Shown one piece after another: positions 23,091 through 34,100 of a stretch of DNA of 64,000 nucleotides (position 1 is the stretch's first letter; every line of letters starts with the position of its first letter). The notes beneath the pieces were generated by a model. It saw only the letters and a list, made by a program, of their open reading frames with translations, did no database searches and was not told the origin of the DNA. Origin of the DNA: Ceratothoa steindachneri. Taxonomy: Eukaryota > Arthropoda > Malacostraca > Isopoda > Cymothoidae. The position numbers were made by a program, and so were the translations under genes. Where the stretch lies: NCBI GenBank assembly GCA_963969495.1, contig OZ018317.1, forward strand, positions 220,408,497-220,472,496, given 5' to 3'.

Positions 23091-23617
23091 ATGTACCCAA
23101 TAGTGTAAAATATGGATAGTAGTAGAAGATAGTTGTTCTTAGTTGGGAGAGGCATCGCAAGCATTTACTTATTTATGTTTTTTTTATTTTTTGTTGTTTG
23201 TATTTAGTGTTTTTATGTCAACTTGTTTTTCTTTGCTCTTCTTTGTGTTCGTGTGTTCTTCTTATTTGTGTTTGTCTTTTTAGATTTGTTTATTAATTCT
23301 GTGTGGACTTCTGAGCTTTCAAGCCTTTATAGGCGGTGGAGTTCAGCAGTGCACCTCGTGTTCTGTTGCTTCTATTTCTTACGTTAATTTATATCAGAAA
23401 TTTTGTATCACTTTGCTGTGTTATTATTGCACCGTGTGTATGAGTGTCTTATGTAAATAATGGTACTGTGTTCTCCTCAGCGCAAAGTTTTGTGCATGGG
23501 AAATATCGATTTCTGCCTACTTCCTCATGCAATCTTGCAGGGATCCTGATATTGCCACATACTGCTCTTAGTTTCGGGATTATGTCGTTTGACACTGATT
23601 ACCAGACCTTTTTGCCC
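23091..23617. other. Unassigned region
   Basis: T-rich and G/T-biased sequence with no recognised gene. The part just before 23618 may belong to the repeat family R, because R's left limit in the second copy coincides with a LINE junction. Confidence 0.35.
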
Positions 23618-23861
23618 ATTTTCTGTGTTACTTTATTAATGGGCTCAAGACTTTGCTTGAAGTGCAAGCCCATTTGCCGAAAATGTTCATTCCTTCTGCA
23701 TTTGGTAATGAATAGGAATTTTTTTTTAAAGAGCTCATCTGGCGACTGTAATGAATAGGGATGCAGAGTTATGCACTCGCTGGAGCCTCCTCATAGAGGT
23801 TCTGCTGGCCGCTTGAGTCACTACTGCAGAGTAGATCAGCTTAGCACAGATGAACACCAGA
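23618..23861 (+). repeat. Direct repeat R, left copy
   Basis: About 244 bp from CATTTTCTGTGTTAC to GAACACCAG are repeated in the same orientation at 25788-26029, immediately on the other side of the LINE fragment. Identity is high but imperfect, with scattered substitutions and small indels. Confidence 0.8.
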
Positions 23862-25787
23862 ACAAAAAGGAACGCAAGATAGGCCACCGTAACAGGAGGA
23901 GGACCAACAAGACTACCTACTCCACAAACCACTACCGTGTACATTTAGGAGAACATGCGGCCAGATCTCATCTTTTGCATTGTACGCTTACTTCGTGAAT
24001 ATTGCAAAACCTGGTTCATATGCTACCGAAATAAACATGATACTTGAAAAGAACGGCCTGAAGAAAATGTGGTTACCCGAGAACCCACCCTCTAGCTAAA
24101 TCTACAACATATATATGAGACCAAACGAGCAAGAACAAAACACGGACAACCAAGAAGAAAATCAAATGGAGACCGACCAGGAAACCGATGTAGAAACTTC
24201 TGACGAAGAGATTGCAAAAGAAACCAAAGAGATCGCACTAAAACTGGAGAAATAGAAACAAAAAAAAACATCAACTAAATACTGAGGAACTCAATATTAA
24301 AATATACGGCACCCATGCGAACACCCTGCTTAAAACTTGCAAACAAACATAAATCGTAGAAGGATTGGTTAAAGAAGGATATAAATGGGACTAAGAAGCA
24401 GACGTGGACGAGACAGAAGGCCACAATGCCATAAAGCAAGGAATGATCTTAATTGCCCCTGGATCATGCTATAATATCTCCAGCGACCAATTAAAGAAAA
24501 AAACGATCTGGCCGCACCCGCTCCCCCAGCAAGAACCGAGAAAATTAAAGCAGGAAAAGAAAGCAGGAGTTAAATCAATCATGTCCAAGTAAAAACGCGA
24601 ACTAAAAATATTTAAGCTAAACGTGAACGGCTGGATAACAAAGAGAATTATTTACTCAAATATATTTAGACAAGAAGAACCAGATAGGGTCTTATTAACC
24701 AAACATGGTATCAACCCTGAAGTCGAAACAATAAAAATACCAAATTATAGGATTATATCTGCCAACCACACCCAAACCAGATTCGACGGTGTATCGATAG
24801 AGACAAAAATGGGGATTCCCGACACCGAAATGAAGGATCTAGATGAATCCTACTTGGCGGTAAAAATTAAAATGACTATAGGCGATCAGGTAATAGTTGG
24901 AGCTTATCAACCCCCGAGAGGCTCGTATTTACCCATTCCTAACTTTATTCAACTCTTTCGCCGAACAAGCTCTATAATTCTGATAGGAGATCTCAACGGC
25001 AAATGCAGAGCAGCAGGCTACACGACCAATATGAATGGCACAGGCAGAACCCTAGAACTATTGGTGCAAAGAAATATAGTCCAAAGAGAAGGACCAGGCT
25101 TCCCAACGTTTCTATCCTACAGATCCTCCACCACCTCAGATATATTTCTCAACAACCCTAATTTTAACCTCAACCAACATAAAGAGCCCGGGCCCGTAAC
25201 TCCATCCCACTACCTTAGTATGGTCACAACTATATCTACCTCACCCAGCCAAATTAAGATACCGCAAAGGAAATCACTCGGCAGAACAGACTGAGCCAAA
25301 TATAAAGATTACCTAAGCACCATAGATACCAGAACCTTTAATAACCAATAAAACACGTAATAGAGGCCAAAATACAGAACATAAGTGAAAAAATAATATA
25401 AGCCGACGCAATTTATACACATAAAGTATAATACCGAACCCCCCCGCCCCCCTTGCACTGAGATGGGACGACGAAATTAAAGGGAAAATAGAAGAACTTA
25501 AAATATTGACAAGAGAAATAACGGAGAGACCCATCTGCTCGGAAGAGGGATTGCTGCTCACAATAGCAGAGTACTTAACAGCAGTTAAGTCTTTTAAACA
25601 AAGGATTAAGTGGCATAACAAAGGCCCACCTGACTAATTCACCAAACAACGTGCACGAAGCAATCTTAAGGATCTTCAATGCCTGTCTGAATTCTGGATA
25701 TTACCCCCAGGCCTTCAAGACGGCAAAGATGATCTTGCCGAAACCAAGTAAACCAAAACACTAAATCGAAAGCTACGGCCCAATCTC
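23862..25787 (+). mobile_element. LINE family B, copy B1 (left inverted arm)
   Basis: This plus-strand LINE fragment carries the end of ORF1 (from after the zinc knuckles), the ORF2 endonuclease at 24623-25294 and the first part of the reverse transcriptase near 25640-25787. The whole stretch is nearly identical to the minus-strand copy at 27790-29715. It is truncated on both sides, exactly where the two R repeats begin. Confidence 0.85.
24623..25294 (+). pseudogene. LINE B1 ORF2 endonuclease domain
   Basis: An uninterrupted frame of 223 codons covers most of the endonuclease: MNGWITKRIIYSNIFRQ, SYLAVKIKMTIGDQVIVG, IILIGDLNGKCRA and PSHYLSMVTT. In the LINE at 7-11 kb the last motif contains SDH; here it is SHY, so a catalytic Asp appears changed. 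The frame ends at a TGA in RTD-TGA-AKYK where the other LINE has Trp. It matches the 223-codon frame at 28283-28954 except for about four residues. Downstream, sequence up to 25787 reaches the start of the reverse transcriptase (ILRIFNACLNSGYYPQAF). Confidence 0.8.
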
Positions 25788-26029
25788 ATTTTCTGTGTTA
25801 CTATATTAATTGGCTTAAGACGTCGCCTGAAGTGCAGGCCCCTTTGCTGAAGATGTTAATTTCTTCTGCATTTGTAAATGAATAGGGATTTTTTTTAAAG
25901 AGCTTATCTGGCGACTGTAATAAATAGGGATGTGAAGTTCTGCACTCGTTGAAGCCTTCTCATAGAGTTCCTGCTGGTAGCTTGAGTCACTACTGCAGGG
26001 TAAATGAGCTTAGCCCTGATAAACATCAG
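25788..26029 (+). repeat. Direct repeat R, right copy
   Basis: Second copy of the 244-bp repeat. Here the sequence continues past the R limit into an open frame (next entry), so R may be the start of a longer, unidentified element or gene relic. Confidence 0.8.
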
Positions 26030-26290
26030 GTATATTTTCCTGATGTTGGACGAGCTATTGTTTCTAAAGCTCTACAGCTTGGAGATTTTTCTCTTCACCA
26101 GATTTTGCCTCTCCTTGTAGTGCCTCGAGTATCCATGGTGGAGATTTTAAGGCCTAGGATGGTGCCTCCGGTGGAGTAACCATATCTCCTCCCATCTATC
26201 AATATGGTCCACGTCAACCTGCGGCTCAGCGGAATGATCCTGAAATTGTCCCTGTTTGTTCGGATCTTTTAGCGTCTTTCGTACTGGTTT
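25949..26290 (+). pseudogene. Unrecognised coding relic starting within repeat R
   Basis: A frame of 76 codons (VPAGSLSHYCRVNELSPD, then VGRAIVSKALQLGDFSL) is followed after a frameshift by more protein-like sequence (IYQYGPRQPAAQRNDPE, VPVCSDLLASF). The left R copy encodes the same N-terminal piece (SLSHYCRV versus RLSHYCRV). Composition is protein-like, but I do not recognise a family. It is probably part of an old mobile element. Confidence 0.35.
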
Positions 26291-26334
26291 ATATTACAGA
26301 TCTCTGCCCTAGTATGAGTTTCCTGTGCCCTTGC

Positions 26335-27485
26335 TTTCTTTTCCTACACACTAGGGACGATTTGCGTGATGTCATCTGCAAATTGCACATACATCGTCTT
26401 CCTGTGTATCGGAGTCGGGAGGTCGATGGTAAAGACAAGGTAAAGCAGAGGGCTCAGAAAGCTCCCCTGGGAAACGCACGCTGTGAGTTCGAACTCTGGC
26501 TCTCTGTACTCTTCGATCATGAGACGCGCCCTTCTGTCCATGACGAAGTCACAGAGGACTCTTTCCAGGCTCGGGTTTAGCTGGAGGCTTAGGATCTTGT
26601 ATTGGAGTCCTTCCAGCCAAACCTTGTCGATGGCTTTCTGCACGTCTCTCAGCACGATGTCTACATAGTAACCCTTCGCTAAGCAATACATGATCTTTTC
26701 TGATAGGAGCGCCTGGGTCGTTTCTGTGCCCCGTTTTGGACGAAACCTACGCTCTTGCGGGTTGTGCGCTCCTAACTAGCTCAGTTGAGCTTGTAGCCTA
26801 TTGGCTATTATCTTCTCAAAGATCTTGCCGTGTATCTCCAGGAGAGAGATTGGGCGATAGTTAACCACCTGGTCTGGAAGCTTGTTCCTTTTCGGGATGA
26901 AGATGATTTTTGCCATCCTATACCCGTCTGGGAAGTAGCATGTATTCAGGGTGACGTTCATGGTGTTTACTAGGCCTTAAATAATTTTCCGTGTGGCATT
27001 CATGAGGTTGTTTTCGTGATTCCAGACCAGCCGAGCGCTCTTTGTTTGAAGGACCTTAAGGTTTTCATGGTCTCTTCAAAGGTTATAGGGTTCCCATGGC
27101 TAACCATCTCTATATCTCTCTCAATACTTGCAAGTAAGGGTGGGTCGTATGTATCATCGTCTCAAGGTCCTCGAGCAGCTGGTCTTCGAAGCCCATGTCG
27201 AAGTCTTCGTTAACCTCAGATGATATTGCAAAGATCTCTTACCAGTATCTTCTAAATCTTTTTTCGAGAGATTCCAGATCCTGTATGAAATTGTCGCCTT
27301 CTATGATTCGTGTTCCGAGCCTAGGAGGAAATCCCCTAAGTTTTCAGGTGTTATTCCAAAAAAATACGGGATTGCTTTCCCTGTCCAGTCTGCCCATGAT
27401 ATCGTCCCAAATTTTTCTTTGCTTTACAATGATAATATTTTTAAGTTCTTCACTTAGCTGCCTCATTCTGGCTGTCCGTTAACTG
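26335..27485 (-). pseudogene. LINE family D ORF2 fragment, reverse transcriptase
   Basis: A minus-strand LINE piece lies between the inverted arms. From 27485 downward it shows linker sequence, then MAKIIFIPKRNKLPDQ with NYRPISLLEIHGKI (near 26900-26820), VLRDVQKAIDKVWLEG (near 26650), the turn VSQGSFLSPLLY and the catalytic box MYVQFADDITQ (near 26375). Both the endonuclease and the C-terminal end are missing. Frameshifts and stops lie in the linker and before the palm. Sequence is clearly different from the flanking family B. Confidence 0.8.
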
Positions 27486-27562
27486 TTTGAGCATGTAGGG
27501 GTTTGGGGTCATATAAGTGGTGAAGGTGTAGGAGAGCGATAGAAAGGTAGAGATATTGTGTA

Positions 27563-27584
27563 GTGTGTGTGTGTGTGTGTGTGT
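27563..27584. repeat. (GT)n microsatellite
   Basis: Eleven GT units. Confidence 0.9.
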
Positions 27585-27649
27585 TTATGAGATGGTGATG
27601 AGTGTCAGGTGATATATGGCGATGATTTGGTGAACATGATAATGATATA

Positions 27650-27682
27650 GTGAATTCTGCCACGTTGCCTGGTAGAATTCAC
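27650..27682. repeat. Hairpin at LINE truncation point
   Basis: GTGAATTCTGCCA and TGGTAGAATTCAC are complementary at 12 of 13 positions around a 7-base loop. The hairpin lies about 30 bases beyond the last recognisable codon of LINE copy B2. Confidence 0.75.
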
Positions 27683-28282
27683 TATAAGTCTGCTATTGCA
27701 GGTTATATAGGTTACATATTTGTTTCGAGGTGTTTTTTAAACCTTTCATTGAGGAGATTTTCTAGGAGTTTCCCGGGAAACTCGATTAGTGAGATTGGGC
27801 CGTAGCTTTCGATTTGGTGTTTTGGTTTACTCGGTTTCGGCAAGATCATCTTTGCCTTCTTGAAGGCTTGGGGGTAATATCCAGGATTCAGACAGGCATT
27901 GAAGATCCTTAAGATTGCTTCGTGCACGTTGTTTGGTGAATTAGTCAGGTGCGCCTTTGTTATGCCACTTAATCCTTTGTTTAAAGGACTTGACTGCTGT
28001 TAAGTACTCTGCCATTGTGAGCGGCAATCCCTCTTCCGAGTAGATGGGTCTCTCCGTTATTTCTCTTGTCAATATTTTAAGTTCTTCTATTTTCCCTTTA
28101 ATTTCGTCGTCCCATCTCGGTGCAAGGGGGGCGGGGGGTTCGGTATTATACTTTATGTGTATAAATTGCGTCGGCTTATATTATTTTTTCACTTATGTTC
28201 TGTATTTCGGCCTCTATTACGTTTTTTCTTGGTTATTAAAGGTTCTGGTATCTATGGTGCTTAGGTAATCTTTATATTTGGC

Positions 28283-28954
28283 TCAGTCTGTTCTGCCGAG
28301 TGATTTCCTTTGCGGTATCTTAATTTGGCTGGGTGAGGTAGATATAGTTGTGACCATACTAAGGTAGTGGGATGGAGTTACGGGCCCGGGCTCTTTATGT
28401 TGGTTGAGGTTAAAATTGGGGTTGTTGAGAAATATATCTGAGGTGGTGGAGGATCTGTAGGATAGAAACGTTGGGAAGCCTGGTCCTTCTCTTTGGACTA
28501 TATTTCTTTGCACCAATAGTTCTAGGGTTCTGCCTGTGCCATTCATATTGGTCGTGTAGCCTACTGCTCTGCATTTGCTGTTGAGATCTCCTGTCAGAAT
28601 TATAGAGCTTGTTCGGCGAAAGAGTTGAATAAAGTTAGGAATGGGTAAATACGAGCCTCTCGGGGGTTGATAAGCTCCAACTATTACCTGATCGCCTATA
28701 GTCATTTTAATTTTTACCGCCAAGTAGGATTCATCTAGATCCTTCATTTCGGTGTCGGGAATCCCCATTTTTGTCTCTATCGATACACCGTCGAATCTGG
28801 TTTGGGTGTGGTTGGCAGATATAATCCTATAATTTGGTATTTTTATTGTTTCGACTTCAGGGTTGATACCATGTTTGGTTAATAAGACCCTATCTGGTTC
28901 TTCTTGTCTAAATATATTTGAGTAAATAATTCTCTTTGTTATCCAGCCGTTCAC
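28283..28954 (-). pseudogene. LINE B2 ORF2 endonuclease domain
   Basis: A 223-codon open frame is nearly the same as that of B1, differing at GDLNSKCRAV versus GDLNGKCRAA and at ILTGD versus ILIGD. It terminates at the same TGA. The reverse transcriptase start continues at 27927-27712 (MHEAILRIFNACLNPGYY, MILPKPSKPKHQ), and then the element is lost. Confidence 0.8.
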
Positions 28955-29189
28955 GTTTAGCTTAAATATTTTTAGTTCGCGTTTTTACTTGGACATGATT
29001 GATTTAACTCCTGCTTTATTTTCCTGCTTTAATTTTCTCGGTTCTTGCTGGGGGAGCGGGTGCGGCCAGATCGTTTTTTTCTTTAATTGGTCGCTGGAGA
29101 TATTATAGCATGATCTAGGGGCAATTAAGATCATTCCTTGCTTTATGGCATTGTGGCCTTCTGTCTCGTCCACGTCTGCTTCTTAGTCC

Positions 29190-30560
29190 CATTTATATCC
29201 TTCTTTAACCAATCCTTCTACGATTTATGTTTGTTTGCAGGTTTTAAGCAGGGTGTTCGCATGGGTGCCGTATATTTTAATATTGAGTTCCTCAGTATTT
29301 AGTTGATGGTTTTTTTTGGTTTCTATTTCTCCAGTTTTAGTGCGATCTCTTTGGTTTCTTTTGCAATCTCTTCGTCAGAAGTTTCTACATCGGTTTCCTT
29401 GTCGGTCTCCATTTGATTTTCTTCTTGGTTGTCCGTGTTTTGTTCTTGTTCGTTTGGTCTCATATTTATGTTGTAGATTTAGCTAGAGGGTGGGTTCTCG
29501 GGTAACCACATTTTCTTTAGACCGTTCTTTTCAAGTATCATGTTTAGTTCAGTAGCATATGAACCAGGTTTTGCAATATTCACGAAGTAAGCGTACAATG
29601 CAAAAGATGAGATCTGGCCGCATGTTCTCCTAAATGTACACGGTAGTGGTTTGTGGAGTAGGTAGTCTTGTTGGTCTTCCTGCCGTTGCGGTGGCGTATC
29701 TTGCGTTCCTTTTTCTTTCTTTTTCTTCTGAAAGTTCGGCTTTCTTTTTCTTTATTAATTGCTTTTTTAATAGGCAAGACATTGCAAGTGTTCTGTGGTC
29801 GTTTCCACAGTTCAGACATATTTTTTCGGCTGCTATGCATTTGTCCCACCGGTGGTCTTTGCATTAGCATTCCGAGCAGGTTTTCCCGTTGAATTGGCAA
29901 TCTTTGGTTGCGTGCTGGTCCAAGACGTAACATTTGATGTAAATCTCAATCGAAACAAACGTCCCTCTTTCGATCTGATCCGGGGAGATTTTGGTGTAAA
30001 AGGCAAGCAAGCCGTTTTTTGCCGCTTTCTTTGCTATTTTCGTGGTCCGAAAGACGATTTTGAAGACGTGTTGATTTTTTTCGCCGTTCTGGTTTTTGAA
30101 TTTCCCGATGTCTTCAATTCTGGCCCAAGTTTACTCTTTTTCTATTTCCTCCTTTATTTCCGTAGCTGAGTGGGCATCGACCCACGGATCGAGCTTTCGG
30201 CATATGACGGATCTTTTTGTTGTTACGTTTGGGGGTGTATGGGGAGCGAGGCTGATTATTTCTAGTTTCGTCGCTGCGTCTTCACTTAGGAGGAGGTTCA
30301 GGTCTTTCTCTGTTTCACAAATTACCACATAGCCGTTGTATTGATCTTTAAGTCTGAGTAGAATTACTCCTATTTAAGCGTAGATCGTTTGCAGGGTCCT
30401 TTCACGCGTGGGTTTTTCCTTCCCGGAGAGGATACGAAGAGGTACCCTCTTCGCACTCTCGTGGTCTTCCATTGTGGCTCGTGGGGAGCCTTCTGTCTGG
30501 CGGTCTTTTATTTGTCTTCTTACCTCTGCTTTCCTGGGTAAAAAAGTTTTACTTTGTGAG
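29190..30560 (-). pseudogene. LINE B2 ORF1, gag-like (broken)
   Basis: The N-terminal piece reads VPLRILSGKEKPTRERT (near 30450), followed by YNGYVVICETEKDLNLLL and RSVICRKLDPWVDAH (near 30190). The zinc-knuckle region near 29920-29760 shows YIKCYVLDQHATKDC, in which the first Cys is Tyr, then CSEC with a stop before CKDHRWDKC, then CLNCGNDHRTLAMSC. A Lys/Glu-rich stretch follows, then the C-terminal part with VDETEGHNAIKQGMIL near 29150. It is interrupted by frameshifts and stops. Confidence 0.75.
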
Positions 30561-30990
30561 AAAATAGGGAAAATAGGGAATGATCCCTCCACCCCAACAA
30601 TCTTTTTCGTGGCCGGTGTAACTGCCAGGGTGAAATGATGAATGGATGGGGTGATGGACCCGGGGAGGCCCTCCAGGATGATGACTCATGGCAGACTTGA
30701 TGATGGGTGGTTATTGAATGAACTAGCACCTACCGCGGTGCCACGACTCCTGGGGTTTGGTTACCGATGTTGCGTCAGGCATACATAGAGACGGTTGTAT
30801 GCCACTCTATGGTCCTGGCTGGGTCGCTAGGGATAGAGATAATTCTTCCCCAACGGTAGCAGCATCGCCTCTTGTCCGGGATACCTATGACGAAAGGTTC
30901 CACAGTGGGCTAGTCCACAAACCGGCCTTCCCAATCGCCTCGAATTATGTATTGTCAAATGATAGGCATAGTTCGAACTAGGCTATGAAT

Positions 30991-31614
30991 GGCAGTACAC
31001 ACGGCCACGCCTCAGAAGAGGGGAGCTGGTTGGTGATGAGTTTAGTCAGCCATAAATATGTTTATGACTTTCAAGAAGAAAAATCTCTTTCTTAAGTCCC
31101 CCGTAGGGGAAGTAAGGGTAATTGAGAGAGGGAGAGTTCTTCAATGCGGCTCGATTGGTCGAAAATGCCATTATAATTCACTGATCTTTGAATTCTTCTC
31201 TTCTCTCAGATTCCAGCGATGAAAAGTGCGAAAGTCGCGTAGGCTAAATCTTTCGAGTGAGTGATGATATATTTGAGAGAGAAAAAAATTAATAATACAA
31301 ATTAGAGTTACAAAATAGTTAATAGTGAGGAAGAAAAGTTAAGCGGAGAAGAGAAAGTTATAAGTAACAGTATGAAAAGAAATGGTACTCCAGGTACGAC
31401 CGGAGGTCATATTTTTTATATTTATACAAAGTTATTTTAAACTTTCATAATAAATTGAATTGAATTCTCCACGAAAAACTGGAGGTCAAATTGTTGAAAT
31501 TATACAATCAGGAAATTTTTCATGACAGAAAATTAATTATATCTGAAAACTGCATTTATTTTAATATATTGTCGTCTTATGTACAAATTTCATGAAATCT
31601 TTGTGCTTGCTACT
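30991..31614. other. Unassigned AT-rich region
   Basis: No gene is seen. The first 100 bases may be outer leader of LINE B2. Confidence 0.4.
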
Positions 31615-31895
31615 AAATATTCATTATTAATCACTGTTTATTAAATATTTTTATTATTAATACGCTTAATCACTGAATGTTATTATTATTATTAACCACT
31701 AAATATTATATTCATTATTAACCACTGTTTATTAAATGTTTTTATTATTTATGCGCTTAATCGCTGAACTTTATTATTATTATTATTAACCACTAAATAT
31801 TATATTCATTATTAACCACTGTTTATTAAATGTTTTTATTATTAATTCACTTAATCACTGAACTTTATTATTGTTAACTACTTGCTATTATTCAC
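31615..31895. repeat. Tandem repeat, about 92-bp unit, three copies
   Basis: The segment CATTATTAAYCACTG recurs at 31622, 31713 and 31807, with TTATTAAATRTTTTTATTA following each time. Periods are 91 and 94 bp. The TTATTATTA stretches inside vary in length. Confidence 0.85.
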
Positions 31896-31912
31896 TTTCA
31901 CATATTTTTCCA

Positions 31913-33969
31913 CTATTCGATCTTTGAAGTTTTTTGACCACTTTTAACTTTCTTATTGGTGGACATGTTGACGGTGTTCACGCACGAGTCAGGAATATAG
32001 ATAGCGCGTTCTGTCAACATTCCTCTTATCTCTTTTGGCGACCACGGTCCTTCGTAGGTCCATTTGTAGTCCCCGCGAAGAATTCCATCGAGTAGAATTT
32101 CGGGTCCTTTTTCGGGGGTTTGCACACTAAAGCACCGAAGATCTTGAGATCCACGTCTACGGCGTTAAAGAAGAATCCTCTTAATAGGATATCTCTTTCC
32201 TCCATGAGGGGGATTCCGAGGTAGTCCAAGATGTCAACGTCTTTATCTTCTTCCCCGTAAAGTTTATACTCTTGTTGTTCTGTCTCTTCTTCGTTTCGGG
32301 ATTTTGTCCTTTTCTTTTTCTTCTTTGGCGTTTTTGGGCTTTCGTTTTTTGTCTCTTCTTCTTCTGTATTTATTTCTTCTTCTGCGCTTTTCTGCTGTTG
32401 TTGTTTGTCGGCTGGCTCTTTTTCATCTTCTTTGATCGTGTCATTTTGTCGTGGGTCGTCTACAAATTGTATTTTTAGCACTTCCTGTGAAGAGGGATTG
32501 GGTGGAAACCACAGTTTTATCTTAGAACCGTTTTTCCGTAGTAGTTAGTTTAGTTATTCAGAAAAAGTGCCCGGGTTAGCTCAGTTTGCCAAGTGTGCGT
32601 AGATGACCAGGGTCATTGTTTCTCTACACTCACTTGGCATCATCAACTTTGGTGCGGTTGTTTCGGCCACCGTGGTTCTTGTAGCCGCTGCTGCTTCTGC
32701 ATTTTACTTTGCCTTTTCCTCCTTTTCTCTTTTCGACTTTTCTCGTTTTGCCCAGATTGTCTCTTTGCGGACGGGACACCTCATGGCCAAGGCCCTTTGG
32801 TCCCTTCCGCAGTTTACACAGCGTGGTTTTTCTGAGGCACACTCCTTCCATCGCGGGGTGTTTTTCTACGGCTAGGCATCTGAAGCAGGTGTCTATTTGG
32901 ATGTACTCCTCCGCTTCTATCTGCTCAGGGGCTACCTGGAGGTAGGACCTCAGGAATCCCTCCTTCATAGCCCTTTGCGCCATCTCAGTGCTTGCGAAGA
33001 TAATTTTAACTATGTCGTAGAATAGGCTCTCGACGATATACCATATATAACTATTCGTTGAGGGAATTATTCTAATATTTCGAGTGCGTGGTAATCTGAT
33101 TGACCGAGGTTATTTATCTTCAATATGCTTAAAAAGTGGAACGGAGCTTAAGGATAATAATATGGTTATCATTAATAAAATAGAGTTTTATTAATTAAAA
33201 CTATCAACAACACACAAAAAAATGTTTACATAAATGCCACGCGAATATAATCTGTAACTGATCTGCTTTAATCGGAAAAGCTATGATATAAATAGTCGAA
33301 GCCATTCCCTTGGCGTAGGGGACAATTGAGTGGGAGGCTTCGGGGAAATGCCCCTGTCGCGCCTGGGAAAATACCTTATCTGCCGATAAGCCTAAATCAA
33401 TCTGGCGAGATCGACGTATGGAGGCAAAACGGGAGAATGAACCTCCTTGATTTTATATTGGCTAAGGGGGGCGATAACGCGCTCTACTTCCTCTCCCAGA
33501 TGTACGTGGGTAGCATGTGTTTCTAAACATATGATAGCGGCTGAATTTAAGCGGCCTCAGACCGTTCTATCACAAACTATGTTTTCGCAGAACTTTTCCA
33601 CCTTTTGCAATTTTCGCCCATTTTTGGTGCTTAGAAAGCTCGGCCTTGATGTTTTCACAGCTGTTTTCTGTGAAGAAGGGGTCGAGCTTTCTGAATATGA
33701 CTGTTCGATCAACTATGCTTTCGTGGGGGATGGAAGCTTGAAGTCCAAATATTCCGTAGGGGCCCTCTATCTTCATCGGACACGATCTTCTCGACGTCCT
33801 CGGAAGTCCAACTTAGTGCTGCCCAGCCGTTGGCCATCTCAATTAGTCTTAGGAGGACTACATTGAGCGCACCAAAGATAGTTTCCACGACTGTTGGCCG
33901 GCTTGGTTTTGTTGCCCCACTGATGGTACGAAGGGGGATCCGTTTGACGTCCGTGGCGGGTTGCCCCAC
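31913..33969 (-). pseudogene. LINE family C ORF1, gag-like (broken, with insertion)
   Basis: N-terminal: RIPLRTISGATKPSRP (near 33940), IEMANGWAALSW and RTVIFRKLDPFFTENS (near 33690). After an inserted block (33016-33574) it resumes as IIFASTEMAQRAMKEG and APEQIEAEEYIQIDTCFRC (first knuckle, near 32890), followed by a Lys-rich part. The C-terminal third (32481-32026) has an acidic/Gln stretch (PADKQQQQKSAEEE) and KKKKKRTKSRNEEE, then LDGILRGDYKWTYEG at the very end, which aligns with KGKFKWDYDSEYDE in the family B copies. ORF2 of this copy is not present in the window. Confidence 0.72.
33016..33574. mobile_element. Insertion with 8-bp target duplication in LINE C ORF1
   Basis: About 559 bp interrupt the ORF1. 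The 8-mer AACTATGT lies on both sides (33008-33015 and 33575-33582), and the coding similarity resumes on either side of it. The ends contain TAGAATAGG and, inverted, TAGAACGG, a few bases inside each border. An 8-bp duplication is typical of hAT elements, but the ends are not diagnostic. No coding capacity is seen. Confidence 0.5.
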
Positions 33970-33984
33970 GGCCTCCTTTTCGTA

Positions 33985-34100
33985 GCAGTAATTCTCTTTT
34001 TTCCTGGTTATTCTTTATTCCTCTTCCGGATAATTGTCTCCTTTTCCTTTCTCCCGAAAAGGAATGTCTGACAAGGGCGTCTTCTGTTTTTACCCTTAAA
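33985..34100 (-). repeat. Chimeric module fragment 1 (H2A-like segment, truncated)
   Basis: TTCTCTTTTTTCCTGG to TTCTGTTTTTACCC matches the corresponding part of the modules at 35.86 and 38.21 kb. It ends at TTAA, where the LINE ORF1 sequence TTAAATGGG begins, so the joint has microhomology. The predicted H2A-like start codon itself is not included. Confidence 0.7.

Larger units (their letters stand above)
27712..30990 (-). mobile_element. LINE family B, copy B2 (right inverted arm, 5'-complete)
   Basis: This minus-strand LINE has a 5' leader (30990 to about 30593), ORF1, an ORF2 endonuclease and the first part of the reverse transcriptase, then stops near 27712. Its central 1.9 kb is nearly identical to B1, but it extends further on both sides, so B1 is not the source of its ends. 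The leader shares ACCGTCTCTATGTATG and neighbouring blocks with the leader at 36.8 kb. Confidence 0.85.

Noticed and set aside
24623..25294. Non-standard genetic code with TGA read as Trp
   Set aside because: TGA occurs at Trp positions in LINE copies, but TAA and TAG stops and frameshifts are just as common and TGG codons are used normally, so simple decay is the better explanation.
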